This document shows positions 11,651-21,717 of a stretch of 64,000 nt of DNA, piece after piece. The notes beneath the pieces are model-generated. The model was not told the DNA's origin. It did no database searches and was given only the letters and a program-made list of their open reading frames with translations. This DNA comes from Mesaphorura yosii. Its lineage: Eukaryota; Arthropoda; Collembola; Poduromorpha; Tullbergiidae. The stretch's first letter is position 1. The number at the start of each line of letters is the position of its first letter. The stretch spans positions 31,357-95,356 of the forward strand of contig WIXG01000306.1 of assembly GCA_009869945.1 (NCBI GenBank), written 5' to 3'. The position numbers and the translations under genes are program-made.

Positions 11651-13285
11651 ATGAAGAAAAGAGTCACCGTTTTTAGAAACGGGACGAAAGAAGGCGGAAA
11701 GCTTTTAGCAGTGGACGATTCCTTGGAAGAATTAATAAACAAGGTTCGTGACGCTTTCGCGAACCCAAATCTCACATTACTCTTTTCGGCAAATGGAGGC
11801 GAAATTAAGCACGTAGAATTGACCAGGCAAGTTGAGATTCAAACTTTCAGCAATTTGTGCTCAAGATCTTGGGGGTTGACATTCGTCTGCACAAATTTTG
11901 TAGGGATGACGAAATTGTGTTCACTTCGGAAGAGGGTGAGCCATTTCTTGGACACTCTCCTAAGCAAGCCAGTGCCAGTAATGCGGTCGAAAATTCATCT
12001 GAGTGGGTAAAGCTGAATGTAGGAGGGCACCTCTTTTATACCTCTTTGGTGACTTTGCTCAATCGTGAGCCTGAGTCAATGTTGGCAAGAATGTTTGACC
12101 CTGACTCAAAAATTAAGCCGAGTTGCGTCGACTCAAATGGTGCTTTCCTCATCGATCGTGATCCAAAATACTTCGCTCCGATTCTAAACTACCTCCGGAG
12201 TGGAGATCTCATTCTGGATCCAGGCTTGAATCCGAGGGGTACTTTTCGACATCTTTTTGCCATTTCCTGATCGTGACAAAATGTTTGATGAATTTAGGAG
12301 TTTTGGAAGAGGCAAACTTTTTTGGTCTCCAGTCCTGCATCCCGCTACTGGAATCAATGGCCACCCCCAAAGATGAGGTCCCACTGACAAGGCGAGATGT
12401 CATAAACGCAATCATCACGACTCCAAACAAGACCAATCTTCGCTTTCAGGGCGTGAACTTGAATGGAGCAGACTTGTCATACTTGGACCTACGAAATATT
12501 AACTTCAAGTATGCAAAGTTACGAAATGCGAAGCTGTCATACTCCAATTTATCGTACTGCAACTTTGAACGGGTAAATTGACGAATCGGAAATGTTTGCT
12601 GCCAAAAACAAAGATGACCTAGCGCATCTCTTCATGAACTTAGGCTGACTTGTACTCAGTTGAGATGAATTACGCAATTCTCAGCGGCGTCCGCATGGCT
12701 TGTGCGAATATGGAAAATAGCAGCTGCGCCAATTGCAATTTTCAGGTAAGAATTTTATTCTTGCAGTCTGATCTGATAATCTAGACTGCTCCAATTTAAT
12801 CTCGTTCTCTGACTTTGTTTCGTAGGATCCAACTGGCTGTAATGCAAACATGGAAGGGGTAAATCTTCGCAATGCCATACTCGAAGACTCCGACTTAACT
12901 GGAGCTAATTTGAGGGTTGCGAATTTGAAACATGCCAACTTGAAAGCAACGATTCTGCGTGGAGCCATTCTTGCAGGTTTGATCCGCCTTCTCGTCACAT
13001 TCCGAACTTATCTTTATCTAAATACGATTTACATGCTTTGAATGCTTTTTTGTAATTAGGAGCTGATTTGGAAACTTGCGACCTGACTGGGAGGTAACTT
13101 GTACACAATTTACTTCAAATGGGCGTTGGCGTTGGAAGCTCCATCAATCACAGGTTAAGGTTAATGGTTTCAATTTTCTGCAATTTAGTGACTTACACGA
13201 AGCCAATCTCCGAGGAGCCAATTTGAAGGACGCAGCTTTAGAGTTGATGATCAATCCCCTGCACATGGCCCAGACCATACGTTGA
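11651..13285 (+). CDS. KCTD9: BTB/pentapeptide-repeat protein KCTD9
   Basis: Probable substrate adaptor for Cullin-3 ubiquitin ligase. Seven exons (11651-11826, 11904-12238, 12298-12572, 12644-12745, 12826-12976, 13060-13093, 13189-13285) give 389 codons, the same length I recall for human KCTD9. An N-terminal ubiquitin-like segment (1-72, ending DDEIVFTSEEGEPF) precedes the BTB/T1 domain (about 92-190, EWVKLNVGGHLFYTS, then AFLIDRDPKYFAPILNYLRSG). Then comes a right-handed beta-helix of pentapeptide repeats (about 220-370, A(D/N)LXX pattern such as GVNLNGADLSYLDLRNINF). The C terminus NPLHMAQTIR matches the family ending. The first intron uses a GC donor (CCAG followed by GCAAGT), needed to keep the conserved reading through ELTRDDEIVF. 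A poly(A) signal AATAAA is at 13516-13521. Confidence 0.96.
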
Positions 13286-13681
13286 ACTTGACCTCGGAAA
13301 CCAGCAGTTGACAATGCAGAAATTAGGCGCGCCAATTTCTCAGCAAATACTTCAAGACTTTGTTTATTTTGGAACTACGACAAATCACTAAAAGGGGATC
13401 GAGCAAATATGGAATGGAAATGGAAACCCCAACGAAAGCGAAAATAAGTGTAACATTGTTCGTGCTAATTGCTAATGCTAATCTTTCTACTGCTACGAGA
13501 AGTTTATGAACATTAAATAAATCACTGTTACTGCAATCAACGCCAACGCGGTATCTTGACTTGGAGCAAGATTGAAGACTTAACTTTCGACTAGCAGCTA
13601 GGATTCAATAATACGTGAGATTCGGCACTGCACCAGAATCTTTCACTTGAGGAATGAACGCACCAGAAGAATCTTTCATGT
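13286..13681. other. convergent 3' ends of KCTD9 and V-ATPase subunit d
   Basis: These 396 bases lie between two facing stop codons. The plus strand has AATAAA at 13516-13521. The nearest AATAAA I see for the minus-strand gene is at 13363-13368, so the two 3' untranslated regions may overlap. No coding sequence seen. Confidence 0.45.
13516..13521 (+). terminator. candidate polyadenylation signal of KCTD9
   Basis: AATAAA within CATTAAATAAATC, 230 bases after the KCTD9 stop codon. An overlapping ATTAAA lies at 13512-13517. Confidence 0.5.
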
Positions 13682-15134
13682 CTACAGAATTGGAATGTAA
13701 TTATCAATTTTTGCCCTGTGTCGTTGAGCGACGCATTCTGCAATCCAAACGACGTTTCTGCATTCTTGCTCCTTCAGCTTCAGGTAAGAGTAAAACACGC
13801 CAAAGTGGAATTGCCTCAGAAATGCGTTGACATTCAGACGAACCTGAAATACGGACCCGAAGTTCATTAAAATTCTGCTTCCTCAGAAGGCAAGTGGCGA
13901 TCGACTCACTTCGTATTCGAAGAATCGATCTTCCAGCGTTTTCTCCTCTGGATTATTTCCTGAACTTGCAAAAAGCGCCTGGTATTCTGCGTAATATTCT
14001 GCAACACTTCGCACTTGCTCGTAGTCGTCCGCTCTGGCCAAAGCCGCCAGGCCATCGGGATACAGCTTCCCGCATTTTGGGAAAAGTCGAGCACGATCTT
14101 CCTTCGTAAGCTCCGTGTCGAAGGAGTTGATTGTGATTATAAGGGCTCGGCGATCAGCTTCAAACTAACGAAGTAGAAGTAGAAGATTAAACGTTTGTAA
14201 ACATGCACATGTCCAACAAAACTTCTGCGTTACAAATCTAACTTACAGCCAAAATTTCGCACATGACTTCAGCAGTTTCTCCTCCAAGATTTTCACAGAA
14301 TTCATAAAATGCTTCGAGATATGCCTTGTAGAGCGTGTTTCGGATCAGCTCAACGTTCATTTCATCTAAATCCGCCTCGCTGATACAATCGACGAAGAAT
14401 GGAGCTGTAGAATCACAATGCAAGAGTCATGGAGTCTTCTGGAGTTATCGATTTAGGAATTGCACGATGCGATCTCTTACCTAAAGGAGTATCAACTAAA
14501 ACAGCGTTGTACAACTCAGCTGGAGTAGTTGCAATATGAATAGCTTCCATTTGCTCAAAAGAACCAAGCGGATGACATTTAGGCAACAATTCTTGCAACG
14601 GCCTTTGATGAAGTGATCCAGTGATTAGAAGAACGATATTGTCGATCATGTAACTGTACCTGAAAGGCACAAGAGATACAAATATGCAAATTAGTTACAC
14701 TGACGTGACGTATTTCACAAAGCAGACTGGAGTTAATAGTAATTAGGTGCTTACGTAATGAAATCTAAGAAAGTTGACAGTGGCTCGACGGCCTGATTCC
14801 TCATGTGCACGAATTCTGTCACAATCTTCTCACGAAGCTTATCATCTAATGTCGAGACCGAAATTGGACTTGGCTCATTGGCCAAGAAGTTTCCGTAGTC
14901 TGTTCCAGCCAAATGCAGCTTCAAATCTAAAGATTAGAGAATATACCTTGAGCATCTCGCAAACGGCAGTTTTGTCGAAACTTAATCCATAATCATTCAC
15001 GGATCTCACGAACCTTCAAGCGTTTCGCACTGCACCAAGTTTAAGTAATCGTTCTGCGTCAAAATTCCACTCTTAAACCCACGGCACAGGCCTTCCAAGT
15101 ACCCAGAGTCGATGTTGAAGATGCAGCCCTTCAT
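13682..15134 (-). CDS. ATP6V0D1: V-type proton ATPase subunit d (V0 sector)
   Basis: Peripheral stalk-base subunit that couples the rotating V1 axle to the membrane V0 ring in acidifying organelles and plasma membranes. Six exons in transcription order (15134-15014, 14926-14755, 14659-14481, 14404-14247, 14164-13910, 13843-13682) give 348 codons, against about 351 in animals. Family blocks are unbroken: [11 protein letters not shown] near the start, [92 protein letters not shown] and the C-terminal [15 protein letters not shown]. The N terminus is a few residues shorter than in vertebrates, starting [10 protein letters not shown] infer ATP6V0D1 rather than the tissue-specific D2 because arthropods usually have the ancestral form. 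Confidence 0.96.
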
Positions 15135-15882
15135 TTTTAATTGTGGAATTAACTCAAAACTTCTAACTCAATTAATCGAGGAAACTGTTGTAGTTTGCAG
15201 GACAGCTGTGACTATTTCGCACGCTCTTAACGAAACTCCTGAGGTGTCGAATATTATTTACAGTTTTGCAACTGATCGTGAACTGAGCTAATTATTCGTA
15301 CACCAACTAAATGAACAAGAATAGCGAAATCATGAATCACGATATGGAAAGAATTGGAAATTAGAACGCCCCACCCAGTACACTAGAGACTTGTGTTAAA
15401 CCTGCAGCAGCAACGCGTAAAGATGTAGTGGAGCTACCAGCATAGAGCTTGCTATGTGTGTTGAGTTGGTACAAGTAATGTGAACGCAATGCTAGAGATT
15501 TGCGCTTGTGGTTAACGAATTGAGACAGTTGCCGAGTTTAACGAGACCGTTGAGTTTGAGTTAATGAGCTTTGTGCTTGGTCCTTGTCCGGTCCTGGCGT
15601 GGAGTGGAGTGGAATGATTAAGAATGATAAATGCTGTTGCTGAGGTTAGTTAAGTTCAAATAGGCAATCATGAGATGAAGCGGAATTACACCTGCAAATG
15701 TGCAAAACAAACATGATCTCCCAGGTCAGGAATGGGTTCGAAAGCTCGGGGTGGATTCGGTCGGTTCTCTGGCAGAACTTGAGACTTTTGAAGTTATCCA
15801 GTTTCTTGTCGTGAGTATTTGTTTGGCAGTCAAGCTCACCACAAAATTGTGATCCCAGAGTCGGTCGCGGTCGACTTCCAAG
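15135..15882. promoter_or_regulatory. divergent upstream region of V-ATPase d and the CYB5D1-like gene
   Basis: Two start codons point away from each other across 748 bases. This span must hold both promoters and may hold an untranslated exon of the right-hand gene. I looked here for exons encoding a cytochrome b5 heme domain (HPGG- or HPEDLW-like motifs) and saw none on the plus strand. Confidence 0.45.
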
Positions 15883-16860
15883 ATGGAGCTCGCCATATCA
15901 GTAGGGGCGGTAATGGAGGAAAAAGTATCTCGACATGGCCTTCCAGTTAGTAAAGCTAGTACAGCAAGAAACGTAAGCCTTAGTGTAAAAGCGGCTGAAG
16001 AAAATGTGGCGGTGGAGCCATACCAAGGTAAGCCAGGAAATCATCGACAATTGTGGCTTGGCTGCCGTCATTGCACTGACGGGGACGGCTCCCTAGAAAT
16101 AATTTGCTTTCACTTTGCAGATTCACGAATGACCAGCGCCGCTGCTTCTGCCACTGCCAGCAAAACAACCGTTGTAACAGTTGGTCACCTTTCCAATGCA
16201 TCGGTTCGAGGCTCCAGCATCGGCAGTGACATGGCTGCTCTGACCGAAACTATCGTTGGAACTCGTAGCCAAAGACTATCACCATCAGCCTCGGCCAAGC
16301 TGGAGCCGGAAGAGACTGAGACTGGAGAGCAGCTCAAAAAGTCGGTCACTGCCACTACCACTGCGTTGAACGAGCAGATCAAAGTCGAGGACTGGCTCTC
16401 TCTGGACACAGGCACTTACCACCCCAAATATACAAGCGGCAAGAAGCACTTTCTTCGCATAATTAACACGATGGACTACGACGAGAAGTTGATGGAGGTC
16501 AGCAATTACATGTTGATCAATGACTTGATGCTCTTCTACGAGATGTACAAACCGGCTTGCCAAAACCCTCGAAACTACCTGTGGAAGAATATCTGGGGCA
16601 AGACGCTGAAGCTGAACAAATCACTCGACGAGGTAAACACTGCATTTTGGGCATTGAGAAGCAAAAAAACAGCTGTTTTTGGATAGAACGGACTCATAGA
16701 CTACAGCGACGTGACGGACGAAACTGGACTGGACATGTTTCCCACCATTTTGCTGTACTTTGAGGACGGATTTGAGAACGAGCCACCGATTCACTTGGAC
16801 ATCATTAAAAATCCGAGCCATATCGACATCTCTCAGCTTGTCCCGCATCGAAACTATTGA
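15883..16860 (+). CDS. CYB5D1-like protein without a visible cytochrome b5 domain
   Basis: Exons 15883-16027, 16121-16632 and 16687-16860 give 276 codons. The C-terminal half (about 137-276) resembles the region after the heme domain in cytochrome b5 domain-containing protein 1, a protein linked to motile cilia: FLRIINTMD, YLWKNIWG, SLDENGLIDY and FPTILLYFEDG align in order with my memory of human CYB5D1. The N-terminal 135 residues are low-complexity Ser/Thr/Ala-rich sequence with no heme-ligating HPGG or HPxDLW pattern, so the redox domain is absent or encoded in exons I cannot see. The first intron is 93 nt, a multiple of three without a stop, so its retention would add 31 residues. The gene is tail-to-tail with the unknown 592-aa gene, and their 3' signals overlap. 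Confidence 0.75.
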
Positions 16861-16867
16861 ATAATTC

Positions 16868-16873
16868 TTTATT
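16868..16873 (-). terminator. candidate polyadenylation signal of the 592-aa gene
   Basis: AATAAA on the minus strand, 95 bases after that gene's stop codon and only 8 bases past the stop codon of the CYB5D1-like gene on the other strand. Cleavage here would make the minus-strand transcript end inside the plus-strand gene. Confidence 0.45.
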
Positions 16874-16935
16874 CATAGTTAAAATTTTGAAAAAAATTGT
16901 AAATGCAAATCGTAAATGCGACGGACAAAATTTTG

Positions 16936-16941
16936 ATTAAA
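16936..16941 (+). terminator. candidate polyadenylation signal of the CYB5D1-like gene
   Basis: ATTAAA 76 bases after the stop codon, inside the 3' untranslated region of the opposing gene. Confidence 0.4.
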
Positions 16942-16967
16942 ATCGAAGTATAAAATACGAGGCGTAG

Positions 16968-19363
16968 TCATTCCCTGATGAATTTGCTGGAAGTAGAGTT
17001 GGGATAATTCGGATTATATTGAACGCTCGCGGACATCTGAGATGCGTGTGGAAGGTAGGTCAGAAATGTGTTGATGAAGCTGTTCTTCACCAGTCCGTCA
17101 TTGATTCGGCCAACATTCATTTTCAGCCAGCATTTGTGGCCAAAGATTTTCTGCAATGAAAATAAAATGGACGTTTCTCAGGATTTTGCAAATTATTCGC
17201 GAATCACTTGACTTGGGCACGTACCGCCGTTCCTTTGATGTACTCCCAATGCTGCTCATGGATCATTTCCACAAGCTTACGCAACCGGAGCGCAGTCGTG
17301 TACTTGAGATTACTTTTGATCTTTGACACTGCCGTCGGCAGTCCGTGAGGAGTGTAAAGCTCCAGAGCGTCCTTCCGGATCTGACTGACGTCTCCAAGGT
17401 TGATGACTCCTGCAGCGCAGGTATAAAAATCCAAGATGAAATGCGATGGCGAAGCGACAAGAGTACATTGCAATCATTTACTGGGGCTTTACTTACGAGC
17501 AACTCGCGTCTTCGACTTTGTGGGTTTCATCGAAACCTCCTCCAAGTTACCCACGAAAGTGTCTCTCAGATGGATCATGCAATGGACGCCCGGAAGCAGA
17601 GCGACACAATCACCTTTCGAAGCTAAGTACTCCAAAACTTGCTGAAATGATAGAAGTGCGATTAGCGATAAGATTTCAATTAGAGCCGCATGTTTAGAGT
17701 CTTGGCTTTCCTTAATTCGATAGCGATTCTCGGTAATGCGAATTGAGCCACGGAAATCGACGCGGTCACCCACATGAATAGGGGCTGGAGGTTGGACGAT
17801 CAAATGCAATGGATAAAGCTGTGAATGACAAGCGTGATTTAATTCAGATGTTTAGCACAGCATAAAATTATGGTTATTAACCTGGTTCAAAGTCCGTCGT
17901 CTTCCTTTCTCGTCCCGGTTGGGCTTCATCACTTTCCAACGAGTCGTGACGAATGGAGTCGTCGACAAATACGGAGAGCCGTTCGGTACTGGAGGCACAC
18001 GCTCCCATTCAGCCTGTCGTGGATCTGTCACGACAAAAAAGAAAAGAAGAAATTAGCACGTGCGTATGTCATACGCGTACGAGTATAAATATTTTAGTTA
18101 AAAAGCTTCACGTACTTTTAACTCCAATCGTTTCGATGCCAAATCCTCTCTTGGCTTGCGCTTTGACCGTCTTCTGCGGTGGCTCCGGAATGTAGCTTTG
18201 AAAATAGACTTTTTCCACGTTTTGGAGCGTGTCGCTCATCTGAACCACGAGGAGTCCGGAGTAGAACACCTTCTCGCGTTCTGTGTAGCCTGTGACCAAG
18301 TCCACTTGTGATTTCTCTGCAATTCAATCATCAATCAATTTTCTCAATCAAAACAATCCCTTTTTGTTCTGGTCGAAACAACCTTGACTCTTCCTTGACG
18401 ATGACAACGTAGACGCCTTCGACTTCTCGTTGGATTTAGTGGACTCCGACAAAGACGACGAGCACTCCGTGCAAGGGCCCACATGTCCGCTGTCTCCCGT
18501 CACAGTTGGCAGATACTCAGTTCGCTTCCACGGTTTGAGAAATCCACATTTTTTCGCAAAACTCAAGTTTGCAATTGTGAAAATAAACTGACTGAAGGAC
18601 ACATGGCCGCTGAAGTCAGCCACTCCATCGATGACCTCCGTAATTTCTTCTTTGCTAATGTCCAGGCTCATTTGATTGTTGATGATCGTGTGAATCGTGG
18701 TGATGAGAGGCTCGCGTTTGGTGACTGTGGGCAGGGCCTTTTGAATGTCCATCATAGCGTTCATCTACGCAGACAAACATAAAAGATTTTTCTGCGTTTT
18801 CAGCTGTTGACTGAGTTGTGACTTACCTGAGCGTCCGAAACCTGAACCAGCCACCCAGGAATGTTGATATCCGCCTTTCTTCGTCTTAGCATCTGGAGAA
18901 TGTTGTTCCTCGTCCAGGCATCCGTCTCAACTGCGTATACACAGGCGGAAGACGGGTGAAGAATTAAAAAGTGGTAACGGAGCTCCAATTCTCCCGACCC
19001 ATGACCCGACTCACCATAGCTCAGATAGCGATTGGCGACATCATCGTCGACTTTCACAAACGGAAGCAGGAGTGATTTGGGTGGAGGCGTACGTGACGTG
19101 AGTTTCTTCCGATGCTGCTTCTGCTTCGGCTGCTGGGGCGGCTTCGGAGGCTGTCGTACGCTCAGTTCGGCTGCGGTGGGCGGCGGAATTGGCAGGTACT
19201 CTTTGGGCGGTGGGTTGTTGCCGAATTTGACTGTCTGAGCATGCGGATCAGGAGCAAATCATGTCAGTATAAGTGTTCATGTGTCTACATTTCAGACAAC
19301 CAGGTGTAGTATAATACGACTAACTGACGGCTTCAAATCCAGAGTAGTCTTCGAAGTGTACAT
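16968..19363 (-). CDS. uncharacterised 592-aa protein with an EF-hand-like segment
   Basis: I do not recognise the family. Nine exons in transcription order (19363-19325, 19234-19015, 18930-18827, 18764-18383, 18316-18116, 18024-17882, 17818-17497, 17409-17225, 17150-16968) join in phase with consensus splice sites (introns 62-91 nt). The start ATG at 19363 is preceded in frame by a TAA nine bases upstream. Residues 20-70 are Pro/Lys/Gln-rich. Near 171-181 DFSGHVSFSQF follows the second half of an EF-hand loop, with Gln where Glu usually binds calcium. A Ser/Lys-rich linker follows (about 215-250). The second half is globular and mixed alpha/beta, for example PIHVGDRVDFRGSIRI and LRLRKLVEMIHEQHWEYIKG. 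Its neighbour is a possible ciliary protein, but co-location alone does not assign function. It lies downstream of RNF146 on the same strand. Confidence 0.8.
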
Positions 19364-20124
19364 CCTGATTTCTTACTCATGTGGGCTTGGCTTCACGCAA
19401 GCCTAAAATATGTCCTGGAAGGAATTTTGGCCGAAATTATGTGAGGTTCGTAATTTAGCGTGCTAAAATTTTGTCCGAAATGATACAAATTCGATTATGA
19501 AGAAAGAAAAGGAATGACTGATTGGTTGATTAGTGAGCTGCAATTCGTTGATGCATTGTCTGGCGCAGGGATTTGTAACTTTAGTGTTTGATGCTGCAAT
19601 ACAAAGAATAAAAGTAAAACTTTCTATAGCAATCAACACACACGTCGATGGTAAATCAATTTTTCTTTATTTCACATCAATTTCGCCTGACGCATCTGAC
19701 AATTTCTTAGTTAATAATTTTGTAGAGCTAATTAATGCGCGCAAATGCTGAAAACTACAGGGTCAAGAGAAATATACTGTCAATAAAGTTAATTAGCCCA
19801 ATAAAATACTTAATTTCACAATATCATTTTGTTTTCTATACGCCATAATAACTGGTTGCTTCGTATTTGTTGTGATTGTGACTTCGTACTTCTTAATTTT
19901 ACTTAAAACTACTCGTTCGCATCGACTGTCTCTTCTTGACTCTAGGAAACTACAATTACAAAGGATTAAAATACAAGTACTCTTAATGCAGCGCGCAAAA
20001 TAGTGAATAAATAAAATAAAATATCGGAATTGTGGCAAACTGTTTACTTGTGCCTGTATCATGTCTCTTCGTCTTGTTATCTTGTATTCAGGTAACGTAT
20101 ATTGTTCCAAAATTAAGTTGTACG
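19364..20124. other. gap between the RNF146 stop and the next minus-strand gene
   Basis: This 761-base span contains the RNF146 3' region (minus-strand AATAAA at 19666-19671 is one candidate end) and the promoter of the 592-aa gene. The open frames seen here lack splice or family support. Confidence 0.45.
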
Positions 20125-21717
20125 CTACAGAATCTCCTCCTCGCCTGTGGGATTAGTGTAGTCAACAGTTATCCGGAGACCCGGGCCAATTTGGATGCTT
20201 GTGGAAACGTTACTGGAATTGGAACAGGTTGTGACAATGGACGGAAGAGGAGAGCGGACGTTCGGGCTGACCCGAAGGGTGGGTGAGACAGGAGACGGAG
20301 ACGCGTTCACGTGGTCAGAATTGTTGGACGTAGAAGACGAGGAGCTCGGAGTAGAACGGGACCCTGAGGTTGGCGGTGTAGAGCGATTGCCACACTTACT
20401 TGCTCTCCCACGAGTTGAGGACGACGCTACAGCGGCTGCTACTGCAGAGGACGATAATGGTGGTGGAGTTTGGTTATTGAAGCTAGAGGTAGATCTGTCT
20501 GAACGGCTTGTCGGAGCGCGGGCTCCGTCACGCAGGTCCTCCTCTTCTGGATTGTATTCATCTGTTTCGGAGTCCTCCTCTTCTTCGCCCAAGTCCATGT
20601 CGTCGTCGTTTTCATCCTCTACTTCTTCATCGTCATCGGAGTCAACAAAGACGTCAGAGTCCTCTTCTGAGTCTTCGAAGCTTTGTTGACTGCTGACCGG
20701 AGAGGTCACGAAATTTCCGGAAAGGTCATTTGGCGATGTGGAGCAGGGAATTTCGCTTTGAACACTTAACCCTGGCAGGCCTACCATATTTACACCAGCA
20801 GTCCTGGCACTTGAACCGCTGGAACTTGAAGCAGTGCCTCTTGAAGCTCTTCTTCGACTGCTTGGCTGTTGTGGTGGCTGGACAGTCTGTGATGGAGGTA
20901 CATCTTGAACAAGCCGGATTCCTGCAATGCCTCGCTTATCAGTAGTTGACGTGTCACGTTTGATTCGGCGAAATAAATTGCGATTTCCCACTCGAAACTG
21001 AATCATTTGCGTAAAGTCAATGTCGTACATGTGCCCGGCAATGAGGAGCTGGCAGGATGGCTGCTTAGCTTCGAACGCCTTTTCCAATTCTTGCATTGTT
21101 CTTTCTTCATATTGCCACCAACCTAAAGTTTAGTTTAAAACACTTCAAACCTTCACCCTTCAGCACTCCGAAATTATCCGAATATTGACCAAAACTTCGT
21201 AGCTAAGTAAAACTTACCTCCGCTCCGTGATTCGTAAAACCACTTAAAACCGGAACAGGTCTTATCATCTTTGTACAGTTGACTGATATCTTTCAACGTA
21301 GGATTTGTGAGCACATGGGTTGGGATGTGGGCTCTGCAGATAGCACATCGTGCTTGTTGTCCTGAAATTAAATATTCAACAAACAATGGGAATGTACTCA
21401 CCCAATGTGCATTGAACCAAAATTTCCGTGCCCTTACCTCCTTGAGTTGCGACTCCTTTGATACACAAGAAACAAAAGATGTGGCCACAGGGCAGTTCCA
21501 CCGGATGGACGCTTGGTTGAAGGCAGACGGGACAATCCAAAATGGAGCTGGTGACTTCGTCTTCTCTGCCAGCTGTTGCCGTATCGGGTGCACTGCCGCC
21601 TTGCGTAGGATACTGGGGATCAGAACGCTCCGTGGTTGTGTCAACAACGGCTTCTCCGTCTTCGTCTTCGATTCCTCCATCATCGTCAGGAGCGGCTTGA
21701 TGTCGAAGAGGATCCAT
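20125..21717 (-). CDS. RNF146: PAR-dependent E3 ubiquitin ligase RNF146 (Iduna)
   Basis: Ubiquitin ligase that reads poly(ADP-ribose) and marks tankyrase targets such as Axin for degradation. Exons in transcription order 21717-21438, 21361-21218 and 21122-20125 give 473 codons, longer than human (about 360) because of the C-terminal tail. The RING finger is complete: Cys 62 and 65, Cys 77, His 79, Cys 82 and 85, Cys 99 and 102 (CPVCLQPSV, LPCGHIFCFLC, RCAICRAHI). The WWE domain follows (about 128-205): FKWFYESRSGGWWQYEERT, then LIAGHMYDIDFTQMIQFR and the IKRDTSTTDKRGIAGIRL tail. The rest is disordered: an acidic Asp/Glu run (about 285-330) and long Ser/Thr/Pro tracts. The N-terminal 55 residues are acidic. 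Confidence 0.96.

Noticed and set aside
15725-15750. GGGTTCGAAAGC, resembling a tRNA T-loop
   Set aside because: The flanks cannot form a five-pair T stem and no acceptor, D or anticodon arm is present.
17650-17705. Possible extra intron inside exon 7 of the 592-aa gene (an acceptor-like TATCATTTCAG)
   Set aside because: No GT donor lies upstream at a usable distance, and the exon is open and in phase throughout.
20195-20689. 164-codon plus-strand open frame rich in Ser and Glu
   Set aside because: It is the complement of the Ser/Asp-rich tail of RNF146, which is in phase with the RING and WWE exons.
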